Source of the DNA: JANNSW01 sp031431235
GTDB lineage: Bacteria > Pseudomonadota > Alphaproteobacteria > Rhizobiales > Hyphomicrobiaceae
Assembly: GCA_031431235.1 (NCBI GenBank)
Contig: JANPDA010000379.1
Span: forward strand, 1-15,108
DNA: 15,108 bases
Direction of reading: 5' to 3'
In this document: in pieces, positions 7,297-14,657 of the stretch
How the letters are laid out: each line of letters opens with the position of its first letter
How positions within the stretch are numbered: position 1 is the stretch's first letter
Program-made: the position numbers and the translations under genes
The notes under the pieces: generated by a model
Databases searched by the model: none
Told to the model about the DNA's origin: nothing
What the model saw: only the letters and a program-made list of their open reading frames with translations

Positions 7297-9564
7297 TCAG
7301 CCCGCTCGCCCTTCGATCGCCTTCAGCACGCGTGGCGGCGACATCGGCAGCACCGTCAGCCGCACGCCGGCTGCCGCCGACGCCGCATTGGCGACCGCTG
7401 CGAGTGGCGGCACGATCGAGGTCTCGCCGACACCGCGGACGCCATAGGGGTGACCCGGATTGGGCACCTCGACGATCACGGTGTCGATCATCGGCAGGTC
7501 GGAGGCAACCGGGATGCGGTAGTCGAGGAAGCCCGCATTCTGCAGCCGTCCATCCTTGCCGTAGATGTATTCCTCGTTCAGCGCCCAGCCGATCCCTTGT
7601 ACTGCGCCGCCCTGGAACTGGCCCTCGACATAGCTCGGGTGGATCGCCTTGCCTGCGTCCTGGCAAACCGTGTAGCGGATGATCCGCATGGAGCCCGTCT
7701 CGGGATCGACCTCGGCGTCCGCCATGTGGGTGGCGAAGGAGACGCCGGCGCCGTCGGCGTTGACCTCGTAGTGGCCCGCGATCGGACCGCCGGTCGAGGG
7801 TGAGGCCGCTGCCAGCTGCTGCAGCGACAGTGGCTCGAACTTACCGGCGTTGCCGCCCGCGGGCTTGGCATGGCCCTTCTCCCAGACGACGGCATCCTCC
7901 GGGATGCCCCAGGTTTTGGCCGCGCGCGCGCAGAGCTTCTTGATGGCATCGCGAGCCGCGTTGATGGTCGCAAGGCCGGTCGAGAAGGTGACGCGGCTGC
8001 CGTCGGTCACGTCGTTGTGGCCGAGCGAGCTGGTATCGGCGACGATCGCGCGGACCTTGTCGTAGGGGATGCCGAGCTCCTCGGCCGCCATCATGCACAT
8101 GGAGGCACGGCTGCCGCCGATGTCGGGCGTGCCGACCGCGAGCGAGACCGTGCCGTCGAACCCGAGGTTCATCGACACACAGGTGTTGCCACCGAAATTG
8201 AACCAGAAACCGCAGGCAACGCCCCGCCCCTGGTTCTTCGTCAGCGGCGCCTTGTAGTGCGGATGGTTCTTGGCGGCTTCGAGCGTCTCGCGCAGACCGA
8301 TGCGGTTGAAGGTCGGTCCATAGGGCGCCTTGGTGCCTTCCTTGGCGGCATTCTTCAGCCGCAGGTCGATCGGATCCATGCCGATCTTGCTCGCGAGCTC
8401 GGTCATCACGCTCTCGACGGCAAAGGCTGCCATCGGTGCGCTCGGCGCGCGATAGGCTGCGAGCTTGGGCCGGTTCGACAGCACGTCCCAGCCGACGATC
8501 TTCACGTTCTCGAGGTCGTAGCAGGCAAACGCCGACATGGCGCCGTACTCGACGCCGGAGCCCGGATAAGCGCCGCCGGTATATTTGAGCTCGGCCTCCG
8601 CGCCCGTCACCTTGCCGTCCTTCTTCACGCCGATCTTGACGCGGATCGAGGTCGCGGCCGTCGGGCCCGAAGCGCGGAACACCTCCTCGCGGCTCATCAC
8701 CACCTTGACCGGCCGGTTGGCCATGCGTGAAAGCGCGAGCGCGATCGGCTCGATGAAAACCGTGGTCTTGCCGCCGAACCCGCCGCCGATCTCGGAGGCG
8801 GTCACGCGCAGCTTCGACACATCGAGTCCGAGGAGTGCCGCACAGGTGCCACGCACCATGTAGTGGCCCTGGGTGCAGACCCACATCTCGCCGAGCCCAT
8901 CGGGCCCGAGATTGGCGAGGCAGGCGTGCGGCTCGATGTAGCCCTGATGCGTCGCCTCGGTACGGAAGTTGTGCTCGATCACGGCGTCGGCAGCTGCGAA
9001 CCCCTTGCTCACGTCGCCATGGCCGAACTCGTGGCGCTTGGCGATGTTGGAGGGCTTCGAGGGCGCAGGCTCGACACCTTGCGTGATGAGATCGCTGCGA
9101 ACCAGCGGCGCTCCTGGCTTCATCGCCTCTTCCACGTCGGTGACGTGCGGCAGCACTTCGTAGTCGACCTGGATCAGCGACAGCGCTTTCCTCGCGACCG
9201 ACTTGCTCGTGGCCGCGACAGCCGCGACCGCGTGACCGTCATAGAGCGCCGTGCCGCGCGCCATGATGTTGATGAGGATGTCCTTCAGCCCGGCATCCTC
9301 GCCCGTCAGATCGGGCAAGTCCTTCGATGTCAGCACGGCCTTGACGCCCTGCAGGGCTTCCGCCTTGGAGGTGTCGATCCGCTTGATGCGGGCGTGCGCA
9401 TGTGGGCTGCGCAAAATCAAACCGTGCAGCATGCCGGGCGCAGCCATGTCGGCGCCGAAACGCGCCTTGCCGGTCACCTTGTCGATGCCGTCGGGCCGGT
9501 TCGGCCGGGTGCCGACGATCGAGAAATCCCGCTCACGTGCTTCGAGCTTTGAATCCTGGGCCAT
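7297..9564 (-). CDS. Xanthine dehydrogenase family molybdopterin-binding subunit
   Basis: This 755-residue catalytic subunit carries the molybdenum cofactor of a three-subunit hydroxylase. It starts with FSIVGTRPNRPDGIDKVTGKA in two pieces, typical of the family. The cofactor-binding GGGFGGK is at 260-266, the HQGYIEPHA segment at 206-214, and the catalytic Glu is E714 in GVRGVGETS. The active-site loop reads AAYRAPSAP, not the AYRCSFR of true aerobic CO dehydrogenase, so it is not CoxL. The substrate is probably an N-heterocycle, aldehyde or related compound and cannot be fixed. The open frame extends upstream to 9990, but that part overlaps the 2Fe-2S gene. The ATG at 9564 shares its A with the upstream TGA (TGATG), so translation is coupled. 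Confidence 0.92.
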   Translation of the reverse strand: MAQDSKLEARERDFSIVGTRPNRPDGIDKVTGKARFGADMAAPGMLHGLILRSPHAHARIKRIDTSKAEALQGVKAVLTSKDLPDLTGEDAGLKDILINIMARGTALYDGHAVAAVAATSKSVARKALSLIQVDYEVLPHVTDVEEAMKPGAPLVRSDLITQGVEPAPSKPSNIAKRHEFGHGDVSKGFAAADAVIEHNFRTEATHQGYIEPHACLANLGPDGLGEMWVCTQGHYMVRGTCAALLGLDVSKLRVTASEIGGGFGGKTTVFIEPIALALSRMANRPVKVVMSREEVFRASGPTAATSIRVKIGVKKDGKVTGAEAELKYTGGAYPGSGVEYGAMSAFACYDLENVKIVGWDVLSNRPKLAAYRAPSAPMAAFAVESVMTELASKIGMDPIDLRLKNAAKEGTKAPYGPTFNRIGLRETLEAAKNHPHYKAPLTKNQGRGVACGFWFNFGGNTCVSMNLGFDGTVSLAVGTPDIGGSRASMCMMAAEELGIPYDKVRAIVADTSSLGHNDVTDGSRVTFSTGLATINAARDAIKKLCARAAKTWGIPEDAVVWEKGHAKPAGGNAGKFEPLSLQQLAAASPSTGGPIAGHYEVNADGAGVSFATHMADAEVDPETGSMRIIRYTVCQDAGKAIHPSYVEGQFQGGAVQGIGWALNEEYIYGKDGRLQNAGFLDYRIPVASDLPMIDTVIVEVPNPGHPYGVRGVGETSIVPPLAAVANAASAAAGVRLTVLPMSPPRVLKAIEGRAG

Positions 9565-10046
9565 CAGGCGCTCCTTCTCATGTCGGAGGCGGCGTCCATC
9601 ACCGCGCGGATAATTTTGTCGTAACCGGTGCAGCGGCAGAGATTGCCGGCGAGCCAGTAGCGGACCTCGGTTTCGGTCGGGCTGGCGTTCTTCTTCAGCA
9701 GAGCCTCGGCTGCAACCAGAATGCCCGGTGTGCAGATGCCGCACTGCAGCCCCGCGTGGTCGAGGAATTTCTGCTGCAACGTCGTCAGCTTGCCGCCCTC
9801 GGCCATGCCCTCGATGGTGGCGATCTCGTGGCCTTGAGCCTCGGCGCCGAGCATCAGGCACGAGCAAATGAGCCGGCCATCGACCGTCACGCTGCACGCC
9901 CCGCAATCGCCCGACCCGCAGCCTTCCTTGGTGCCGGTCAGACCGAGGCGGTCGCGCAGCACGTCGAGCAGCGTCTCGTCGGGCTCGCACACATACTCCA
10001 CGGCATCGCCGTTGATCGTGGTCTTGACGTGAATGCCGTCCATCAT
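9564..10046 (-). CDS. 2Fe-2S subunit of the molybdenum hydroxylase
   Basis: This protein of about 160 residues holds the two 2Fe-2S clusters that pass electrons from the molybdenum centre to FAD. The plant-ferredoxin-type cluster uses C43, C48, C51 and C63 (GCGSGDCGAC and ICSC). The second cluster uses C102 and C105 (QCGICTPG) and C137 and C139 (CRCTGY). Length is normal for CoxS/XdhC-type small subunits. Two adjacent ATGs (10046 and 10043) are possible starts. AAGGGG lies three bases before the first and six before the second, so the second may be used. The upstream FAD gene ends inside this ATGATG, so the genes overlap by one or four bases. An extension to 10265 lies within the FAD gene and lacks family similarity. 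Confidence 0.92.
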   Translation of the reverse strand: MMDGIHVKTTINGDAVEYVCEPDETLLDVLRDRLGLTGTKEGCGSGDCGACSVTVDGRLICSCLMLGAEAQGHEIATIEGMAEGGKLTTLQQKFLDHAGLQCGICTPGILVAAEALLKKNASPTETEVRYWLAGNLCRCTGYDKIIRAVMDAASDMRRSA

Positions 10047-10903
10047 TTGCCCCTTGCGCGCTCGAGTGCTTTCATCGCCGCGCGGCGCGTGAGCACGCCC
10101 GCGACCTTGATCCGGAATTCCTTGGTGCCACGCTTGTCGTCGATCGGCTGGCAAGCGGCCGACGCAGCGGCGGCTGCTTTCCCGAGTGCCGCTGCATCGA
10201 TCTTGGTGCCGATCAGGGCCTTGGCGGCAGCGTCCACCAGGATGAAGCGCGGACCGACCGCGCAAAGCGCGACACGCGCCGCCGTACAGGTGCCGCCACT
10301 GTCGAGGGTCAGGCCCACGCCGGCTCCCACGACGGCGATGTCCATTTCCGTGCGGGGGATGAAGCGCAGATAGGCATCGCCCGAATTCGGCGAGCGGGCG
10401 GGGAGAAAAATGCTCTCGATCAGCTCGCCCTTTGCAAGCGAGGTCTTGCCGGGCGCGGTCTGGATATCGGCAACCGGCACGTCCCGTCTGCCGGACTTGC
10501 CGACAACACGGACCGTCGCGTTCGCTGCCATCAAGGCAGGCACGCTGTCAGCGGCGGGGGAGGCATTGCAAAGATTGCCGGTCATGGTGGCGCGGCCCTG
10601 CACCTGGGTCGAGCCGATCAGCTTGGCGGCTTCGACCACGCCAGGCCAGAGGCTCTTCACACCCTTGTGCTCGCCGAGCGCGGCACAGGACACCGCCGCA
10701 CCGATGCGATAGCCGCCACCTTCAGCCGTGATCGCGTGCATGGCTGGGATGCGTTTGACGTCGACCACGAGTGCGGGCTCGAGCCGGCCCGACTTCATCT
10801 GCACGATCAGGTCGGTCCCACCGGCGAGCACGCGGGCCATGCCCGCCTCGCCCGCTAGTAGTCCGACGGCCTCTTCCACCGAGGCTGGAGCTGCATATCG
10901 CAT
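10043..10903 (-). CDS. FAD-binding subunit of the molybdenum hydroxylase
   Basis: This 286-residue protein is the medium, flavin-binding subunit (CoxM/FAD_binding_5 family) and the first gene of the minus-strand hydroxylase operon. FAD-binding motifs are VLAGGTDL (25-32) and QGRATMTGNLCNASPAADSV (102-121), followed by the usual CO_deh_flav_C domain in roughly the last 100 residues (SGDAYLRFIPRTEMDIAVVG). It takes electrons from the 2Fe-2S subunit and passes them to an acceptor. A modest GGGA ribosome site lies about seven bases upstream of the ATG. It overlaps the next gene at ATGA/TGATG. The start faces a divergent gene across 217 bases. Confidence 0.92.
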   Translation of the reverse strand: MRYAAPASVEEAVGLLAGEAGMARVLAGGTDLIVQMKSGRLEPALVVDVKRIPAMHAITAEGGGYRIGAAVSCAALGEHKGVKSLWPGVVEAAKLIGSTQVQGRATMTGNLCNASPAADSVPALMAANATVRVVGKSGRRDVPVADIQTAPGKTSLAKGELIESIFLPARSPNSGDAYLRFIPRTEMDIAVVGAGVGLTLDSGGTCTAARVALCAVGPRFILVDAAAKALIGTKIDAAALGKAAAAASAACQPIDDKRGTKEFRIKVAGVLTRRAAMKALERARGK

Positions 10904-11120
10904 CTGGCGTCCCGTTTCCTCTCTGACAGTTCTCGTGTGATGGCAGGCCAGCGCACATCGAGGCGCGCGTTCGCTCCCTGTTTAAGCCGGACGAGCCTGG
11001 GTCCGCAAGGGTGAGCGAGAGGAGATCGGCGATCGTGGCAGCGATCGTGAGGGATCGTGCTCTGCGGGAAGCGGATCTGAGCTAGGTTCTCCCTCAGATG
11101 GTTGGCTCGGGAGCAGCCGC
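10904..11120. promoter_or_regulatory. Divergent intergenic control region with repeated GATCG motifs
   Basis: These 217 bases separate the hydroxylase operon (-) from the proline racemase-family gene (+), so both promoters should lie here. No clear sigma-70 -35/-10 pair was found on either strand. Four GATCG sites are clustered on the + strand, at 11024, 11031, 11043 and 11053; the last three extend to GATCGTG. GGGAG at 11109-11113 is the ribosome site of the + gene, seven bases before its ATG. The GATCG cluster may be an operator, but GATCG is a common word in GC-rich DNA. Confidence 0.35.
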
Positions 11121-12128
11121 ATGCAACGGACCTTTGAGATCGACGTGCTCTACACCCATACGGAAGGCGAGCCGACCGCGATCGTGCGGGGTGGTATCGC
11201 CTATCCCCATGGTGCCGACATCCACCAGCAGCGCGCCTACCTGGTCGAGCACTACGATTGGCTGCGCCGCGCCTTGATGCGGGAGCCGCGCGGGCATCAG
11301 CACATGTTCGGTGTGTTCGTGACACCAGCACCCTCGCCGGATGCCGACGCCGGGATCATCTGGATCGACGGCGAGAGCTTCATCGACATGTGCGGGCACG
11401 GCACCATCGCGCTCGGGATGGTTGCGGTAGCGCGCGGCCTCGCACCAGGGCGGAGCGACGGCCGGGGGCGCTTCGCGACACCGGTCGGTTTGGTCAGCTG
11501 CGAGACCGGGGGCAGCGACGGCGCCGTCGAGTGGTGCCGCTTCGAGAATGTGCCGGCCTTCACGGTCGCGCAGGACGTGCCGTTCGAGTTGCCGGGCTAT
11601 GGCACGCTGCATGCCGACGTCGCCTTCGGCGGCAACTACTTCGCGACCGTCGAGTGGAAATCGCCGGATCTGCGCATCGCGCCCGAGAACGGCAGCGCCT
11701 TCTCCGCCCTCGGCACGATCGTTCGCAATCAGCTGCGCGAGAAGCTCGAGTTGAAGAACCCGCTGACAGAGGCGTCCGTTCCTCTCAACTTCGTGACCTT
11801 CTGGCATGGCTCGAGCCGGCCCGAGGCGCTCTATCGCTGCGTTCATGTCTTCAGCGACGGCAAGTGCGACCGCTCGCCGGGCGGCACGGGAACCAGCGCC
11901 ATGATGGCGATGCTGGAAGCACGCGGCCGGGTGAAGGTCGGCGAGCTGATCCGCTCCGAAGGCTTGCTCGGCAGCGGCACCTTCGAGGGTTGCCTCGTGC
12001 GCGAGGTGAGGTCCGGCGGCAGACGCGCCTTCGTGCCGACCATCAAAGGCCGGGCGCATGTGATCGGATCGGCGAAGTGGACGTTCGATCCCGACGATCC
12101 GCTGCGCGAAGGGTTCGTCGTCGGCTGA
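11121..12128 (+). CDS. Proline racemase / hydroxyproline epimerase family protein with Cys/Gly active site
   Basis: This 335-residue protein belongs to the proline racemase family, whose members racemise proline, epimerise 4-hydroxyproline, or dehydrate trans-3-hydroxyproline. The N-terminal DVLYTHTEGEP and the first catalytic motif IDMCGHGTIALG (C91) are intact. The second motif, usually DRSPCGTGTSA, reads DRSPGGTGTSA, with Gly at 254 in place of the second Cys; dehydratases usually have Thr there. A nearby C249 (KCDRSP) is in an unusual place. A two-base racemase/epimerase mechanism is therefore unlikely, and a dehydratase or another one-base reaction is possible. Ribosome site CGGGAG precedes the ATG by seven bases. 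A hydrolase gene follows 12 bases after its stop. Confidence 0.88.
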   Translation: MQRTFEIDVLYTHTEGEPTAIVRGGIAYPHGADIHQQRAYLVEHYDWLRRALMREPRGHQHMFGVFVTPAPSPDADAGIIWIDGESFIDMCGHGTIALGMVAVARGLAPGRSDGRGRFATPVGLVSCETGGSDGAVEWCRFENVPAFTVAQDVPFELPGYGTLHADVAFGGNYFATVEWKSPDLRIAPENGSAFSALGTIVRNQLREKLELKNPLTEASVPLNFVTFWHGSSRPEALYRCVHVFSDGKCDRSPGGTGTSAMMAMLEARGRVKVGELIRSEGLLGSGTFEGCLVREVRSGGRRAFVPTIKGRAHVIGSAKWTFDPDDPLREGFVVG

Positions 12129-12140
12129 CGGGGGGCAAGC

Positions 12141-12959
12141 ATGGCAAAGGCGATCCGTGGCGGTATCGCGATCGACTATGAGGTCGCCGGCGAGGGCGAG
12201 CCGACGCTCGTTCTGGCCCACGCCTTTCCATTGAGCCGCGCGATCTGGCGGCCGCAGGTCGAAGCGTTTTCGCGGTGCGCACAGGTCGTGACCTACGACG
12301 CGCGTGGGTTCGGACGGTCGGACGCGCCGGACGAGGCCTCGGCCTACTCGATGGCGATCGCGATCGCCGATCTAGGCGCCGTGCTCGATGCCGTCGGGGC
12401 GAGGCGCGCGGTGATCGGCGGCCTCTCCATGGGCGGCAACGTGGCGCTCAACTTCGCGCTCGCGCATCCCGAGCGGGTGGCAGGTCTCCTGATTGCCGAT
12501 ACCGGCGCCGGGTCGGATGATCCGCCGTCCTTCCGCAAGAGCGCCGAAGCCTGGGCGAAAGTCGCCGAGCAGGGCGGGATCGAGGCCTTCGCCAGCGTCA
12601 TCATGGCGAACCCGATCTTTGCCGAATACGCGGAGCGCGGCGCGTCGGAGGAGGCGTTCATGCGTGCGATCATCCACGCCAACAGCCCACGTGCCATCGC
12701 GCACGTGTGCCGCGAGATCCTGGCCAAGCGGAAACCGGTCTACGATTTGGAGACTGGATTGCGGGCGTTGCGTGTGCCGAGCCGCATCATCTGCGGCGCC
12801 CTCGACGAAGCCTGCCTCGCGCCGTCCCGGTTCATGGCGGAGGCGATCCCTGGCGCCAAGCTCACGATCATCCCCGGCACCGGGCACTTCAACAGTCTGG
12901 AGGCGGCGGATGCTTTCAATGCCGTGGTGGAGGGACTGGTGGGGGATGCTCGGGGTTGA
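12141..12959 (+). CDS. Alpha/beta-fold hydrolase
   Basis: This 272-residue protein has the alpha/beta hydrolase core: an oxyanion-side LAHAFPLS segment (25-32), YDARGFGRSD (52-61), the nucleophile elbow GGLSMGG with S96, a probable acid D222 in GALDEAC, and the catalytic H249 in GTGHFNS. It resembles 3-oxoadipate enol-lactonase and related esterases, but the substrate cannot be set. A run of six G's at 12130-12135, five bases before the ATG, is the ribosome site. The gene is 12 bases downstream of the proline racemase-family gene and is very likely cotranscribed, so it may hydrolyse a compound in the same pathway. Confidence 0.88.
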   Translation: MAKAIRGGIAIDYEVAGEGEPTLVLAHAFPLSRAIWRPQVEAFSRCAQVVTYDARGFGRSDAPDEASAYSMAIAIADLGAVLDAVGARRAVIGGLSMGGNVALNFALAHPERVAGLLIADTGAGSDDPPSFRKSAEAWAKVAEQGGIEAFASVIMANPIFAEYAERGASEEAFMRAIIHANSPRAIAHVCREILAKRKPVYDLETGLRALRVPSRIICGALDEACLAPSRFMAEAIPGAKLTIIPGTGHFNSLEAADAFNAVVEGLVGDARG

Positions 12960-13052
12960 ACCTGTTGCGCGAGCCTCGGTTGCAGAGCAATGCAGACGTG
13001 CACGACCATTGCGGTGACGCGATTAGCCGTCATCCGCCCGTCTTCCGAAGTC

Positions 13053-13082
13053 TTGACAGACAACGTCCGCTGTTTGTGCGAT
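13053..13082 (+). promoter_or_regulatory. Candidate sigma-70 promoter of the histidine kinase gene
   Basis: A perfect TTGACA at 13053-13058 is followed 18 bases later by TGCGAT (13077-13082), a weak match to TATAAT at three of six positions. It lies about 110 bases before the kinase start and is the only consensus -35 box found in this 232-base intergenic stretch. The weak -10 keeps confidence low. Confidence 0.35.
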
Positions 13083-13191
13083 GCTGAAGGGAGGCGCAGA
13101 GACGGGGCTAGGTCCACCGTCGCTGCGACTGATCAGGTCACCCGATCACCCCACCGGCGTTGATCGGTAGCTCCACAAGAGGACTAGCCGT

Positions 13192-14403
13192 TTGACCGCA
13201 AACAATAGCGACACGCCCCTTATCGAACCCAACCCGTCGGGCGATAGAGCTGAGACAGGAATGCGTGCCTTGAAAGAGCGCATTCGGCAGCAAGAACTCC
13301 TCGCGGAACTAGGCGTGAAGGCGCTGCAAGGCGCCTCGTTTGACGAATTGCTAAATGAAACAGCTCGATTGACCGCAATCGGCCTTGACGTCGAGTTTTG
13401 CAAGGTTCTCGAACACATCCCGTCCAGCAATCGACTACTTGTTCGTGCAGGCGTAGGCTGGGACGAGGGTGTCATCGGCGTTGCGACCGTTGGCGCTGAT
13501 CTCGAGTCACCCGCTGGCTTTGCATTGCGGACCGGCAAGCCCGTAATCTCAAACCATCTTGAGAAAGAAGAACGCTTCCGAACCTCGGATCTGCTTATGC
13601 AGCACGGCATCCGGCGCGCTATGAATGTCATTTTACAAGGTGATGGCAAGCCATTTGGTGTACTTGAAGTGGACAGCCGTTCGGAAGCTGAATTTCTCGA
13701 GCATGACCTAGCTTTCCTCCAGGGTGCGGCAAACATCTTAGGAATGGCGATTGAGCGCGAGCGGCACGAGCGGCACCTCACTTCCGCGCTAGAACGACAT
13801 AAAGTTCTGCTTAAGGAGATAAATCATCGCGTCAAGAACAGTCTGTCTATCGTTTCCAGTATGCTAAATCTTCAGGCTCGTGACATTGCGAACCCTGAAT
13901 TGACGGGGCATTTGAGTGAGGCTGCGCATCGCATTGCGGCAATTGGAAAAGCCCATGATCAACTGAGTTATGGTTCAAATACCAAGCAGATGGACATCGG
14001 AAAATACATCAAGGCCATCTGCAATGATCTGGATCGCAGCGTTGCTCACTGCCAAGTCGTCGCCGAGGCCGTTGACGGGATTGTTATCAAAACAGACAGG
14101 GCGATTTCCATCGCCTTGATCGTGAACGAATTGATCACCAACGCTGCCAAGTACGCCTACAACAATGAAACGGGCGGAAAAATTTGGATAAATGTCGGTC
14201 GCAATAGCCCAGATTCATGCTCAGTTTCTGTGCGCGACGAAGATGCGGGCCTGCCTCTAGACTTTGAACTTCAAAACGCGACGGGGCTGGGCATGCGGAT
14301 TATCACGGCCTTCGCCAAGCAGGTGAACGCAACGATCGAAGTTCGTTCCCTCGAGCCAGGGACAGAGTTCGTACTCTCATTTCCGATCGATGTTGCACCA
14401 TGA
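13192..14403 (+). CDS. GAF-domain sensor histidine kinase (HisKA_2 family), soluble
   Basis: This 403-residue protein is a cytoplasmic two-component sensor kinase without membrane segments. A GAF sensory domain covers about residues 35-188. The HisKA_2 dimerisation/phosphoacceptor segment follows, with H212 in LLKEINHRVKNSLSIVSSM. The HATPase_c domain has its N box in VNELITNAAKYAY (N312, N317), a G1 box reading RDEDAGLP where DDGxGLP is usual, and a G2 box TGLGMRI (364-370). It starts with TTG, supported by AGAGGA at 13178-13183 eight bases upstream; an ATG at 13261 is the alternative. Base composition is near 48% GC in two hand-counted lines, clearly below its neighbours, suggesting recent acquisition. 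No response regulator is adjacent within the window. Ligand and target are unknown. Confidence 0.88.
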   Translation: MTANNSDTPLIEPNPSGDRAETGMRALKERIRQQELLAELGVKALQGASFDELLNETARLTAIGLDVEFCKVLEHIPSSNRLLVRAGVGWDEGVIGVATVGADLESPAGFALRTGKPVISNHLEKEERFRTSDLLMQHGIRRAMNVILQGDGKPFGVLEVDSRSEAEFLEHDLAFLQGAANILGMAIERERHERHLTSALERHKVLLKEINHRVKNSLSIVSSMLNLQARDIANPELTGHLSEAAHRIAAIGKAHDQLSYGSNTKQMDIGKYIKAICNDLDRSVAHCQVVAEAVDGIVIKTDRAISIALIVNELITNAAKYAYNNETGGKIWINVGRNSPDSCSVSVRDEDAGLPLDFELQNATGLGMRIITAFAKQVNATIEVRSLEPGTEFVLSFPIDVAP

Positions 14404-14657
14404 TTTAGATTTTCCGATGATTTCGAGTGCAACCAGTCACGAATGACCTGGTCGCGGGCGCCCCGCTGTCCGCAAAGCATTTCATGCTGCACCGTCGGCT
14501 ATCCTATCGGTAGGCCGCCTTACGGCAAACTGCGGATCGTGGATCTGGCAACGGTCGCGATTGGCCCATCGCGTTCCCGGTTACGCGTCGGCTTTCGGAT
14601 CAGTGCAATCGGACGGCCTGCACTCCGGAAGTCCCGCAACTCCAGTTCCTGCCCCCC
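14404..14657. other. Convergent intergenic stretch with a possible quinoprotein remnant
   Basis: These 254 bases lie between the kinase and the methyltransferase genes. No terminator-like hairpin with a T-run was found. In the + frame at 14497-14553 the conceptual peptide GYPIGRPPYGKLRIVDLAT resembles the conserved 'RPPYGxLTAIDLxTG' segment of PQQ-dependent dehydrogenases. Similarity fades after it and no start is present. It may be a decayed fragment of such a gene or chance similarity. Confidence 0.25.

Noticed and set aside
7297..9564. Aerobic CO dehydrogenase large subunit (CoxL)
   Set aside because: The AYRCSFR active-site loop of CoxL is absent; the loop reads AAYRAPSAP, so CO oxidation is not supported.
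9565..9990. Upstream extension of the molybdopterin subunit frame to 9990
   Set aside because: It is the shadow of the 2Fe-2S subunit gene; the TGATG junction at 9566-9562 gives the normal start and a normal family length.
14271..14492. Small minus-strand open frame of 73 residues past the kinase
   Set aside because: About 60% lies over the kinase 3' end in antisense, there is no recognisable domain and no good ribosome site.
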